Origin: Brevundimonas poindexterae
GTDB lineage: Bacteria > Pseudomonadota > Alphaproteobacteria > Caulobacterales > Caulobacteraceae
Assembly: GCF_020524625.1 (NCBI RefSeq)
Contig: NZ_JAIVLL010000001.1
Coordinates: 372,001 to 436,000 of the forward strand
Direction of reading: 5' to 3'
Length of the DNA: 64,000 nucleotides
Positions 17,083 through 26,689 of the stretch are shown in pieces. The translations under genes and the position numbers were made by a program. Under the pieces are notes generated by a model. It saw only the letters and a list, made by a program, of their open reading frames with translations, was not told where the DNA came from and did no database searches. How positions within the stretch are numbered: the stretch's first letter is position 1; every line of letters begins with the position of its first letter.

Positions 17083-17469
17083 TCAGAACATGTTGAGGGC
17101 CAGTTTGGCCTCATCGCTCATCTTGGAGGGGTCCCAGGGCGGGTCGAACACCAGATTGGCCTTTGCCGAGCGCACGCCGTCGACGGTCATGACGGCATCC
17201 TCGACCCATCCGGGCATTTCGCCGGCGACGGGACAGCCAGGCGCGGTCAGGGTCATTTCGACCAGCACGTCGCGGTCGTCCGAAACGTCGACCTTGTAGA
17301 TCAGGCCCAGCTCATAGATGTCGACCGGGATTTCGGGGTCGAACACGGTCTTGAGCGCCGCGACCAGATCATCGGTCAGGCGGTCGAGCTCGGCCTGGCC
17401 GAGGGCGCTCTTTTGCGGCGCGTCCCAGCTTTCGGCGAAATCCGGACTTTGGGTGATGCGATCGTCCAT
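17083..17469 (-). CDS. sufT: SUF-associated MIP18/DUF59 protein SufT
   Basis: A 128-residue MIP18-family (DUF59) protein that helps maturation of Fe-S proteins. Recognised from FDPEIPVDIYELGLIY, MTLTAPGCPVAGEMPG (with the conserved cysteine) and the C-terminal DPPWDPSKMSDEAKL. Length is typical. It lies 2 bases after sufS and 3 bases before sufA, tightly coupled to both. Confidence 0.95.
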   Translation of the reverse strand: MDDRITQSPDFAESWDAPQKSALGQAELDRLTDDLVAALKTVFDPEIPVDIYELGLIYKVDVSDDRDVLVEMTLTAPGCPVAGEMPGWVEDAVMTVDGVRSAKANLVFDPPWDPSKMSDEAKLALNMF

Positions 17470-17471
17470 GC

Positions 17472-18818
17472 CTAAACGAAGAATTCCCTGGCCTTGATGA
17501 GGGCGTCGGCAAAGGCGTCGGCGTCCTCGATCGTATTATATAGGGCGAAACTGGCCCGCGTGCTCGACGTCAGGCCAAAACGGGCGGCCAGCGGCTCGGC
17601 GCAGTGCAGGCCGGCGCGCACGGCGACGCCATAGCGGTCCAGCACCTGGGCGATGTCGTGGGCGTGGGCGCCGTCGACGGTGAAGGTGAAGATGGCCCCC
17701 TTGCCGGGCGCCGTGCCGATCTCGGTCAGCCAGTTCAGTCCCGAGAGGCGCTCGCGCACGCGCTCGAGAAGCGCGGCCTCGTGAGCCTGAACGGCGGCGG
17801 GATCAAAGGTCGAATACCAGTCGAGCGCCGCGCCCAGACCGATGGCCTCGAGGATCGGCGGCGTGCCGGCCTCGAAGCGCTGGGGCGGCTTGGCATAGGT
17901 GACGCGGTCCTGGCTGACGGACTCGATCATCTCGCCGCCCCCCTGATAGGGCGGCAGGGACTCCAGCGCTTCAGCCGTGCCGTAGAGGGCGCCGATGCCG
18001 GTCGGGCCGAACAGCTTGTGGCCGGTCAGCACGTACCAGTCGCAGCCCAGCGCCTGAACGTCAGGCGAGGCGTGCACCGCGCCCTGGCACCCGTCGATCA
18101 GCACGCGGGCGCCCGCCGCGTGGGCCAGGCGGCTGATCTCGGCCACCGGATTGAGGGTGCCCAGCACATTGGACATGTGGGTGACGGCGACGACTTTGGT
18201 CTTTGGTCCCAGCAGGTCGGCACAGGCCTGCATGTCGAGGCTGCCGTCGTCCTTGACCGGGATCCACTTCAGCACCGCGCCCCTGCGCTCGCGCAGCATG
18301 TGCCAGGGCACGATGTTGGAGTGGTGCTCCATCTGGCTGACGAGGATCTCGTCGCCGGGCTGGATGGATTGGCCGATACCGGCGGCGACCAGATTGATCG
18401 CCTCGGTCCCGCCCCGCGTCCAGACGATCTGGTCCGCCGAGGGCGCGTTCAGATAGCGGGCGACGGTCTCGCGTGCGGCCTCGAAGGCCTCGGTCGTTTC
18501 ATTGGCGAGGGTGTGCAGGCCCCGGTGGACGTTGGCGTAGCTGCCCTCCATCGCCGCCGTCAGGGCGTCGATGACGGCGCGCGGCTTTTGTGCCGAGGCG
18601 GCCGAGTCCAGATAGACCAGCGGCTTGCCGTTCACCTGCCGCGACAGGATGGGGAATTGGGCGCGGGCAGCGTCGGCGTCGAAGAACAGTATTCCTCCCC
18701 CCCCGGGGGAGGGGGACCGCGAAGCGGTGGTGGGGGCAAAGCCGGAGGATGGTGACTGGGGCAGGCCCCCTCCACCACCCTGCGGGTGGTCCCCCTCCCC
18801 CGATGGGGGAGGAGCCAT
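17472..18818 (-). CDS. sufS: Cysteine desulfurase SufS with repeat-derived N-terminal extension
   Basis: A group II cysteine desulfurase that supplies sulfur to SufBCD using PLP. The PLP lysine is in LTGHKLFGPTG and the persulfide cysteine in RAGLHCAEPL. The fold begins at FDADAARAQFPILSR, where SufS proteins normally start. Here it is preceded in frame by about 43 residues rich in Gly, Pro and Ser (APPPSGEGDHPQGGGGG and on), encoded by a palindromic repeat. From the ATG at 18818, which shares its A with the sufD stop and has GGAAAGG upstream, the protein is 448 residues. A CTG at 18689, just after the repeat's GGAGGA, would give a normal 405 residues. Which start is used is open. Confidence 0.93.
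   Translation of the reverse strand: MAPPPSGEGDHPQGGGGGLPQSPSSGFAPTTASRSPSPGGGGILFFDADAARAQFPILSRQVNGKPLVYLDSAASAQKPRAVIDALTAAMEGSYANVHRGLHTLANETTEAFEAARETVARYLNAPSADQIVWTRGGTEAINLVAAGIGQSIQPGDEILVSQMEHHSNIVPWHMLRERRGAVLKWIPVKDDGSLDMQACADLLGPKTKVVAVTHMSNVLGTLNPVAEISRLAHAAGARVLIDGCQGAVHASPDVQALGCDWYVLTGHKLFGPTGIGALYGTAEALESLPPYQGGGEMIESVSQDRVTYAKPPQRFEAGTPPILEAIGLGAALDWYSTFDPAAVQAHEAALLERVRERLSGLNWLTEIGTAPGKGAIFTFTVDGAHAHDIAQVLDRYGVAVRAGLHCAEPLAARFGLTSSTRASFALYNTIEDADAFADALIKAREFFV
18693..18813 (+). repeat. GC-rich palindromic repeat, family A, copy 2 (inside sufS)
   Basis: A 121-bp inverted repeat: the left arm TCCTCCCC...GGGGGACCGC-GAA-GCGGTGGTGGGGGC mirrors the right arm, which contains CCACCACCC-TGC-GGGTGGTCCCC. 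It starts 4 bases after the sufD stop codon and reads through without a stop in the sufS frame. It shares a 15-base core with the copies at 11245 and 19839. Confidence 0.88.
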
Positions 18819-19834
18819 CACGACCTTTCCGTCAGCCATGCGCGGACCTCCTCTCGTGCCCCTTCGTGGTCGATGCGGTCGACGACCTCCATCAGGAAGG
18901 CCTCGGTCAGAAGCGCCCTCGCCTCCTCGGCCGAAAGGCCCCGCTGCTGCATGTAGAACAGGGCGGTTTCGTCCAGCGCGCCGACCGTGTTGCCATGGGC
19001 GCACTGCACATCGTCGGCGTAGATGATCAGCTCGGGCTTGGCGTCGACCTCGCCGCGGTCCGACAGGATCAGGGCGTGGTGGCCCATGCGGGCATCGGTG
19101 CCGTCGGCGCCGCGCTCGACCACGATCCGGCCCTGGAAGACGCCGCGTGCCGTGTCGGTCACGACGCCCTTGGCCAGTTGCGAGGTCAGGCCGTCGGGGC
19201 CCGCGTGGGTGACGACGCTGGTCAGGTCCACATGGCGGCTGTCGGTCAGCCGATAGAGGCCGTCGAGGCGCACATCGGCGCCATGACCCGCGTGATGGAC
19301 TTGGGTTTCCAGCCGCTGGAGCCGGCCGCCGGTCGCGATCAGGGTCTGGTGATAGACGGCCCCCTCGCCCACCGTGACCTCAGCCTGGGTGATCGAAAGG
19401 CTGTCGGCCGGTTCGTCGGTCAGGACGATGCGATGGACGGCGGCCCCCGACGGAACGTCGATGCTGAGGCGGTTGTGTGCGGCATAGGCCACGCCGTGCC
19501 CCTCATGGCTTTCGAGCAGCAGCAGGGTCGAGCCCGGGCGCGCCGAGATGCGGGCCGTGGCCGTGTGGCCGGTGCGGCTGGCGTCGGACACGAAGCGCAG
19601 GCGCAGGGTGTGGTCCCCGAAGGCGACATAGGCGTCGGCGCCCACGGCCCGGCCGTTGACGAACACCAGGCCGTCGCCGCCCAGATCGTAGAAGGGCCCG
19701 CCCCCCTCGACCCGGCCCGGCGGAGACGGCGGTGGCGCATCGCGCATATAGCGACGCACGTCGCTGTACTTCCACGCCTCGGTCCGCCGCGAGGGGAAGG
19801 TCGCCGGGTCGTTGAGATCAAAGGCGGCGGTCAC
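18818..19834 (-). CDS. sufD: Fe-S cluster scaffold protein SufD
   Basis: A 338-residue SufD, partner of SufB and SufC in the cluster-assembly complex. It has the N-terminal FPSRRTEAWKYSDVRRYM motif and the beta-helix core ending in the C-terminal block CAHGNTVGALDETALFYMQQRGLSAEEARALL, which binds SufC. It is shorter than E. coli SufD (over 400 residues), the loss lying in the N-terminal helical part. The start is GTG at 19834; its Shine-Dalgarno GGGGGAGGATCC is formed by the edge of the palindromic repeat that fills the sufC-sufD gap. The stop overlaps the sufS ATG by one base. Confidence 0.93.
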   Translation of the reverse strand: MTAAFDLNDPATFPSRRTEAWKYSDVRRYMRDAPPPSPPGRVEGGGPFYDLGGDGLVFVNGRAVGADAYVAFGDHTLRLRFVSDASRTGHTATARISARPGSTLLLLESHEGHGVAYAAHNRLSIDVPSGAAVHRIVLTDEPADSLSITQAEVTVGEGAVYHQTLIATGGRLQRLETQVHHAGHGADVRLDGLYRLTDSRHVDLTSVVTHAGPDGLTSQLAKGVVTDTARGVFQGRIVVERGADGTDARMGHHALILSDRGEVDAKPELIIYADDVQCAHGNTVGALDETALFYMQQRGLSAEEARALLTEAFLMEVVDRIDHEGAREEVRAWLTERS

Positions 19835-19838
19835 TGGA

Positions 19839-20000
19839 TCCTCCCCCGTTCACGGGGGTGGAGGCTGGCGCGTGTACGCGCGAACGACGGGAACCTCCGC
19901 AGGAGGGTGGAGGGGGCGGAACCGGGCGCGGCGTGTGGGGTCGCCCCCCCCACCACTCCGTGGTCCCCCTCCCCCGCGGCGCTTCGCTTGCTGGGGAGGA
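19839..20000 (+). repeat. GC-rich palindromic repeat, family A, copy 3 (sufC-sufD gap)
   Basis: A 162-bp element bounded by TCCTCCCCC and GGGGAGGA, with a right arm containing CCACCAC-TCC-GTGGTCCCCCTCCCC. It starts 4 bases after the sufC stop and ends 4 bases before the sufD start, so the intergenic space is essentially the repeat. It has an extra GCGGCGCTTCGCTTGCT loop compared with copy 2. Confidence 0.88.
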
Positions 20001-20004
20001 TCAT

Positions 20005-20754
<750 letters not shown>

Positions 20755-20755
20755 G

Positions 20756-21237
20756 TCAGTCAATCGGAAGGAGCGTCGTGTTGATGCGGAACACCGCAGC
20801 GCGATTTGAAGGGGTGGTGAAGGTGGCAGTGTGGCGATCTTCGTCGAACTCCAGAACGGCGCCCTCCTGCATCAACGCGATCAGGCGGCGGTAGCGCTCG
20901 ACGTCCTCGACCAGACAGTCTTGATCGAGACCTGAACCGCGGGGAGAGCTTTCGAGCCCCTTTGAAGGGGTAGACCCACTCCAGAAACGGCCGTCGACAG
21001 CATCGAGAAACCCGTGGTCCTCACAGCCTCCGGTCAGGAAATAATGGTTGGGCACCGTCCGATCATCTCCGCCCGCTCTCAGGCTGATGTCGATGTTGGT
21101 CGCCTCCACAAGCTGACCATCCAGACTCACGAGATGACCGTCGAAAATCTCGACCAGGTCGGCATCTGCGCTCCCCGAGGACGGGGCACCTGTGCAGCCA
21201 GAGACCAGCAATGCCGTCATGAAGATGAAGGTACGGA

Positions 21238-21241
<4 letters not shown>
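20756..21241 (-). CDS. Unknown lipoprotein inserted between sufB and sufC
   Basis: A 161-residue predicted lipoprotein (signal [10 protein letters not shown], lipobox LVSGC, lipidated Cys16). The mature part begins with a Ser/Asp-rich linker, then [41 protein letters not shown] and a C-terminal [20 protein letters not shown] beta region; three further cysteines (in [13 protein letters not shown] and the linker end) could form disulfides. I do not recognise the family. Its ATG overlaps the sufB stop as ATGA and its stop is followed at once by sufC, so it is embedded in the SUF operon and translated with it, although a periplasmic product has no known role there. Base composition looks less GC-rich than its neighbours. 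Confidence 0.8.
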
Positions 21242-22703
<1,462 letters not shown>

Positions 22704-22704
<1 letters not shown>

Positions 22705-23828
22705 CAGGCGATCTCCTCGACGGGCTGGCGGGCGCGCACGCGGGCGCGAGCCTCGCACCAGGCGTCGGCAAAGGCCTGCCAGTCGGCCTCGGTCGTGCCC
22801 CAGCCCCCCGAGACGCGGATGGCGAAGGTGGCCAGCGGCTCCAGCCCCATGGCGACCATGGTCTTGGATGGTTTGGTCTTGCCCGACGAGCAGGCGCTGC
22901 CGGCCGAGACCATCACCCCCTTGAGGTCGAGGCTGATCAACTGTTGCGGGCTGTCCCAGCCCCCGGTGGCGACGAACAGGGTGTTGGGCAGACGCGGCGC
23001 GCCCTCGCCCACCACGACCGCGCCCTCGGCCTTGAGGCGTTCGGCGGCGGCGTCGCGCCAGGCCGAATGGTCCTGCGCCAGGTCACGGGCCGCGCATTCG
23101 GCGGCGATGCCAAAGGCGGCGATACCGGGCACGTTTTCGGTGCCGGCGCGGAAGCCGCGCTCCTGACCCGCGCCGTGCAGGATACGCACCGCGCTGCGGC
23201 CCTCGCCCATCACCAGGGCGCCGACGCCCTGCAGGCCGCCCAGCTTGTGCCCAGACAGGGTCAGGGAGTCCGCGCCCAGTTCGCGCATGTCGACCGCGAT
23301 CTTGCCGGCCGACTGGATCGCATCGACGTGCAGCCAGCCGCCCGCCCCGGTGACCAGGGCGCGGGCTTCGGCGATCGGCTGGATGACGCCGCTCTCGTTA
23401 TTGGCATGGTGAATGGCGACCATGGCCCGGCCCGGACGCTTCAGCGCCCCGGCCAGCCAGGCCAGGTCGACCTGACCGTTGGCATCCACCGGCAGGGTCT
23501 CGACCGGCACGGATGACATGGCGGCGGCTTCGGCCACGCAGGGGTGTTCGGTGGCCGAAACGATCAGCCGCTCGCAGCCCGCCGCAATGGCGCTGGCCAC
23601 GGCCTGGGCGTTCGATTCGGTGCCGCCGGAGGAGAAGATGACGGCCGTCGGATCGGCCCCGACCAGATCGGCGACGCGCGTGCGGGCGGTCTCGATGTGG
23701 GCGCGGGCGCGGCGGCCCTTTGCGTGCACGGCATTGGGGTTGCCGCCCTCGGCCATGATCTGCGTGACCAGGGCCTGGACTTCCGGACGGATCAGGGCGG
23801 AGGCGTTGTAATCGAAATAGACGGTCAT
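22704..23828 (-). CDS. IscS-like cysteine desulfurase (group I fold)
   Basis: A 374-residue PLP-dependent NifS/IscS-type desulfurase. The start [16 protein letters not shown], the PLP lysine in [11 protein letters not shown], and the persulfide loop [15 protein letters not shown] are clear. Having both this gene and sufS in one operon is common in alphaproteobacteria. Which one feeds SufBCD cannot be told from sequence. The ATG at 23828 overlaps the iscR stop as ATGA, and it ends on the sufB start. Confidence 0.93.
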
Positions 23829-24313
23829 GCGGCGGCTCCCACGCTGGCCGGGGCCCCGGCACACGGCGAGCGACGGCGCGCGCCCGTGCGGTTCAGAACG
23901 ACGTCCTCGAGCGACACGCCGGCCAGATAGGCATGGATCTCGGCGCCCAGATCTTCCCAGAGGTTATGGGTGATGCAGCGTTCGCCCGAGGCCATACAGC
24001 CGCGCGGCGAGGCATGGGCGACGCAACGGGTGGCACGGATCGGCTCGTCGACGGCCAGAACGATGTCGGCCACCACGGTCTCGGACGGCGCGCGCGCGAG
24101 GCGATAGCCCCCGCCCGGCCCGCGCACGCTTTTCACCAGGCCGCAGCGCCGCAGCCGGGCGAACAATTGCTCGAGGTAGCTGAGCGAAATTTCCTGGCGC
24201 TGGGCGATCTCGGACAGGGAGACCGAGCGAGCCGATCCGTCCTGGGCACGGCCGTTCCGCGCCAGATCGGCCATCGCCATCACCGCATAGCGTCCCTTCG
24301 TCGACAGTCGCAT
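23825..24313 (-). CDS. iscR: Rrf2-family Fe-S regulator IscR
   Basis: A 162-residue Rrf2 regulator that binds a [2Fe-2S] cluster and represses the operon when clusters are plentiful. The winged helix is at the start (RLSTKGRYAVMAMADLA and EISLSYLEQLFARLRRCGLV). Cluster ligands are Cys97, Cys106 and Cys113 with His116 in CITHNLW. The first spacing (8 residues) is longer than in E. coli IscR (5). The last 20 residues are Ala/Pro/Arg-rich and probably unstructured. It is the first gene of the suf operon; a box resembling the E. coli type 1 site lies upstream. Confidence 0.94.
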   Translation of the reverse strand: MRLSTKGRYAVMAMADLARNGRAQDGSARSVSLSEIAQRQEISLSYLEQLFARLRRCGLVKSVRGPGGGYRLARAPSETVVADIVLAVDEPIRATRCVAHASPRGCMASGERCITHNLWEDLGAEIHAYLAGVSLEDVVLNRTGARRRSPCAGAPASVGAAA

Positions 24314-24426
24314 CCCGCACCTTCCTCATTTGCGCGCACAGACGGGCAATTTTCCCGCGCACAGGCGATCAGGTGTGTTAGAACCCGCGCCTTCGCCGCC
24401 GCGCCCTCGGGGTACCGGCACTTAGA

Positions 24427-24451
24427 AAGTCCTACTACAGCAGTCAAGTAT
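24427..24451 (-). promoter_or_regulatory. Candidate IscR type 1-like operator and promoter of the suf operon
   Basis: On the minus strand the sequence reads ATACTTGACTGCTGTAGTAGG followed by ACTT. It matches the left half of the E. coli IscR type 1 consensus (ATASYYGACT) completely and part of the right half (AGT-RR). It contains TTGACT, a plausible -35 element, 114 to 129 bases before the iscR start. The -10 (near TCTAAG) is weak. Confidence 0.5.
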
Positions 24452-24497
24452 TGCCTGACCCTGCTGTGACCTTTTGAACCGGATGGTTTGAAGACAC

Positions 24498-25148
24498 ATG
24501 CCTGAAGTGATTTTGCCGGGTGCGTCCGGTCGTCTCGAAGCCCGCTATTCCCCCGGCAAACGCCCCGATGCGCCGATCGCCCTGATCCTGCACCCGCACC
24601 CCAAGGCGGCCGGCCATATGAACAATCCGGTCGTGCTGACGCTGTTCCAGCTGTTCCAGCAGCGCGGCTTTGCCACCCTGCGCTACAACAGCCGCGGCGT
24701 GGGCAAGTCGCAGGGCGAGTTCGACAGCGGCATCGGCGAGCTGGGCGATGCGGCGACCGCGCTGGACTGGCTGCAGGCCGAGAACCCCGCCGCCACCCAG
24801 ACCTGGGTCGCGGGCTATCAGTTCGGCGCCTACATCGGCATGCAGCTGCTGATGCGCCGGCCCGAGACCGACGGCTTCATCTCGGTGTCGCCGCCGTCGA
24901 ACATCTACGACTTCTCCTTCCTCGCCCCCTGCCCGGCCTCGGGCCTGTTCCTGCACGGCACGGCCGACACCATCGTGCCGCCGGTCGAGGTCGAACGCGT
25001 GGTCAACAAGCTGCGCACCCAGAAGGGCATCGTCATCGACTATGAGCTGGAGGACGGCGCCAGCCACTTCTGGCAGGACCATATCGATGCCGTCGACCGC
25101 CGCGTCGGCGCCTATCTGGACAAGCGCCTGGAAGAAAAGCCGGCGTGA
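24498..25148 (+). CDS. Alpha/beta-hydrolase-fold protein lacking the catalytic serine
   Basis: A 216-residue cytoplasmic alpha/beta-hydrolase fold of the COG2945 type. The strand-loop LILHPHPKAAGHMNNPVV, the LRYNSRGVGKSQGEFD segment and the acid/histidine region GTADTIVPP and DGASHFWQD are intact. The nucleophile elbow, normally GxSxG, reads GYQFGA, with Gln108 in place of serine. It is therefore either a non-enzymatic family member or uses another chemistry. It is divergent from iscR. The next gene, a membrane protein with a PH-like domain, overlaps its stop as GTGA. Confidence 0.88.
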   Translation: MPEVILPGASGRLEARYSPGKRPDAPIALILHPHPKAAGHMNNPVVLTLFQLFQQRGFATLRYNSRGVGKSQGEFDSGIGELGDAATALDWLQAENPAATQTWVAGYQFGAYIGMQLLMRRPETDGFISVSPPSNIYDFSFLAPCPASGLFLHGTADTIVPPVEVERVVNKLRTQKGIVIDYELEDGASHFWQDHIDAVDRRVGAYLDKRLEEKPA

Positions 25149-25693
25149 GCCGGGAGGCCGATCAGTTTCGCGCCCATCTGGGGCCCGGAGAATCGATCCT
25201 CTGGGCCGGAAAGCCCGCGCAAGGCGTCCTGTTCACCAGCCGGGACTTCCTGCTGATCCCATTCAGCATCTTCTGGCTGGGATTTGTCTGCTTCTGGCTG
25301 TTCGGCGTCATATCGGCCGGTGCCCCGCTGGAATTCATGCTGTTCGGCCTGCTTTTTCTGTTCATCGGGCTCGGCTTCATGGTCGGGCGGTTCGCCCTGG
25401 ATGCGTTCGTCCGGGCCAATACGACCTATGCGGTGACGACCGAGCGGGTGATGATCAATCGCGAGGGGCCTTTCGGGGATTTCACCGCCATAGCCCTGGC
25501 CCGCGTGCCGACCGTCAAGCTCAAGCCACGCGGGGGCGGTCGGGGTACGATCGTCCTCGGACAGGCGACCAGCCCCTGGGTTCAAATGTCGATCTGGACG
25601 CCATCTCTGGATCCCACGCCCCAGCTCATCGCGATCGCAGACGCCCAGAGGGTCTATGCGCTGATCCAGAAGCAGGGCGCCCGCGTCGAATAG
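25145..25693 (+). CDS. Membrane protein with PH-like (bPH2) domain
   Basis: A 182-residue protein with two strong membrane helices (about residues 35-57 and 62-83: FLLIPFSIFWLGFVCFWLF, and MLFGLLFLFIGLGFMVG) followed by a cytoplasmic beta-rich domain beginning TTYAVTTERVMINRE. This layout fits bacterial PH-domain (DUF304) proteins, whose function is unknown. The start is GTG at 25145, overlapping the stop of the hydrolase-fold gene by 4 bases, so the two are translated together. GGAAG lies about 11 bases upstream. Confidence 0.82.
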   Translation: MSREADQFRAHLGPGESILWAGKPAQGVLFTSRDFLLIPFSIFWLGFVCFWLFGVISAGAPLEFMLFGLLFLFIGLGFMVGRFALDAFVRANTTYAVTTERVMINREGPFGDFTAIALARVPTVKLKPRGGGRGTIVLGQATSPWVQMSIWTPSLDPTPQLIAIADAQRVYALIQKQGARVE

Positions 25694-25718
25694 GCCCGGG
25701 ACCGGCGTCCCGCCGCGT

Positions 25719-26273
25719 CTAATCCTCCTCCAGCCAGGTCTCGATCTCCCGCACAATGTCCTGCGGCCAGGACGCCGCATGCTGCGCCAGCGCCTTGCGG
25801 TCGCCGGCGAACAGGGCGCGTGAGGCTTCCTCGAACCCGGCGCGGTCGCCAGCCATGGCTGACATGAAGCGGTACGCGGCCTCGCGGCCCAGGCGGACCC
25901 GCTGCGTCTGGCCGTCCGCCTTGCTGGCGGTCTCGACCATGCGGCGAAGCGCCGCCGACGCCCCGCCCGGCTGGGTCGCCAGCCAGTCCCAGTGCCGGGG
26001 GAGAAGGGTCACCTCGCGCGCCACCACCCCCAGCTTCGGGCGGCCCCGGCGTGGCTTTTCCGCGGGCGCGTAGCGCGCGACCACATCGGCAAGGTCCCCG
26101 CGCAGGTCCAGATCGACCACCGCCCCCCGGGCGTCGAAGACAAGGATGGTCCGCTCCGCATCCTGTTGCCGGGCATGCCAGACGGCCCCGGCGACCTCGG
26201 CCAGGGTGCCCTGGCCGATCCGCTCATCGCCCGCGAAGGCCGTGTAGCGCGATGGCGCATTTTCGTCAGTCAT
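25719..26273 (-). CDS. DUF2239 family protein with ribbon-helix-helix-like region
   Basis: A 184-residue DUF2239 protein. The N-terminal half is a small alpha/beta domain (RYTAFAGDERIGQGTLAEVA to ILVFDARGAVVDLDLRG). A basic linker KPRRGRPKLG resembles an AT-hook. The segment EVTLLPRHWDWLATQPGG and SAALRRMVE that follows reads like a ribbon-helix-helix DNA-binding motif. The C-terminus is helical. I infer a DNA-binding regulator, but the family has no assigned function that I know. The ATG at 26273 has AGGA upstream. It is divergent from a GIY-YIG gene across a gap with two palindromes. Confidence 0.82.
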   Translation of the reverse strand: MTDENAPSRYTAFAGDERIGQGTLAEVAGAVWHARQQDAERTILVFDARGAVVDLDLRGDLADVVARYAPAEKPRRGRPKLGVVAREVTLLPRHWDWLATQPGGASAALRRMVETASKADGQTQRVRLGREAAYRFMSAMAGDRAGFEEASRALFAGDRKALAQHAASWPQDIVREIETWLEED

Positions 26274-26288
26274 GCCGGTTCCTATATT

Positions 26289-26298
26289 TACCCGGGTA
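26289..26298. promoter_or_regulatory. Palindrome 1 in the DUF2239/GIY-YIG gap
   Basis: A perfect 10-bp palindrome TACCCGGGTA in an AT-rich surrounding, centred 22 bp before a second, related palindrome. It lies 16-25 bases before the DUF2239 start and is a likely operator. Confidence 0.55.
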
Positions 26299-26310
26299 TA
26301 TTTATGCGTC

Positions 26311-26328
26311 ATATTACCCGGATAATAT
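26311..26328. promoter_or_regulatory. Palindrome 2 in the DUF2239/GIY-YIG gap
   Basis: An 18-bp near-perfect palindrome ATATTACCCGGATAATAT (8 of 9 pairs) sharing TACCCGG with palindrome 1. Its TATTAT on the minus strand could be a -10 box for DUF2239. It ends 11 bases before the GIY-YIG start. Confidence 0.55.
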
Positions 26329-26338
26329 GGAGATGACC

Positions 26339-26680
26339 ATGGACCCCCACGCCAGAAAAGAGGCCCTCAGCCAGTATCGCGAACGCCCGCCCGCCTGGGG
26401 CGTGTTCGCCGTCGTGTGCGAGGCCAGCGGACAGGTGTGGGTCGGCAAGGGCGCCAACGTCGATCGGCAGCAGAACGGCCTGTGGTTCGCGCTCAGAATG
26501 GGGTCCAGCCCCTTCCGCTCGCTTCAGGCCGCGTGGCGCGAGCACGGCGAGGCGGCCTTCCGCTATGAGGAACTGGAGCGCCTGCGCCCCGACTATCCCG
26601 AGATCGGCATCAAGGATGAGCTGGTGCGCCGCGCCGCCCTGTGGACCGCACGGCTACAGGCCGACGTGCTGAAGGCCTGA
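26339..26680 (+). CDS. GIY-YIG domain protein
   Basis: A 113-residue single-domain GIY-YIG-like protein. The two motif strands are WGVFAVV (residues 20-26, GIY position) and VWVGKG (33-38, YIG position), followed by RQQNGLWFALR and WREHGEAAFRYEELERL with the helical glutamates. It belongs to the small stand-alone family of unknown role often seen in alphaproteobacteria, rather than UvrC or homing endonucleases. Nuclease activity is not shown. The ATG at 26339 has GGAG 6 bases upstream; an ATG at 26327 lies inside a palindrome. It is divergent from DUF2239. Confidence 0.85.
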   Translation: MDPHARKEALSQYRERPPAWGVFAVVCEASGQVWVGKGANVDRQQNGLWFALRMGSSPFRSLQAAWREHGEAAFRYEELERLRPDYPEIGIKDELVRRAALWTARLQADVLKA

Positions 26681-26689
26681 TCGACAGGG

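Noticed and set aside
26051..26338. A long plus-strand upstream extension of the GIY-YIG gene.
   Set aside because: It runs through the palindromes and the DUF2239 gene on the other strand; the family starts near 26339.
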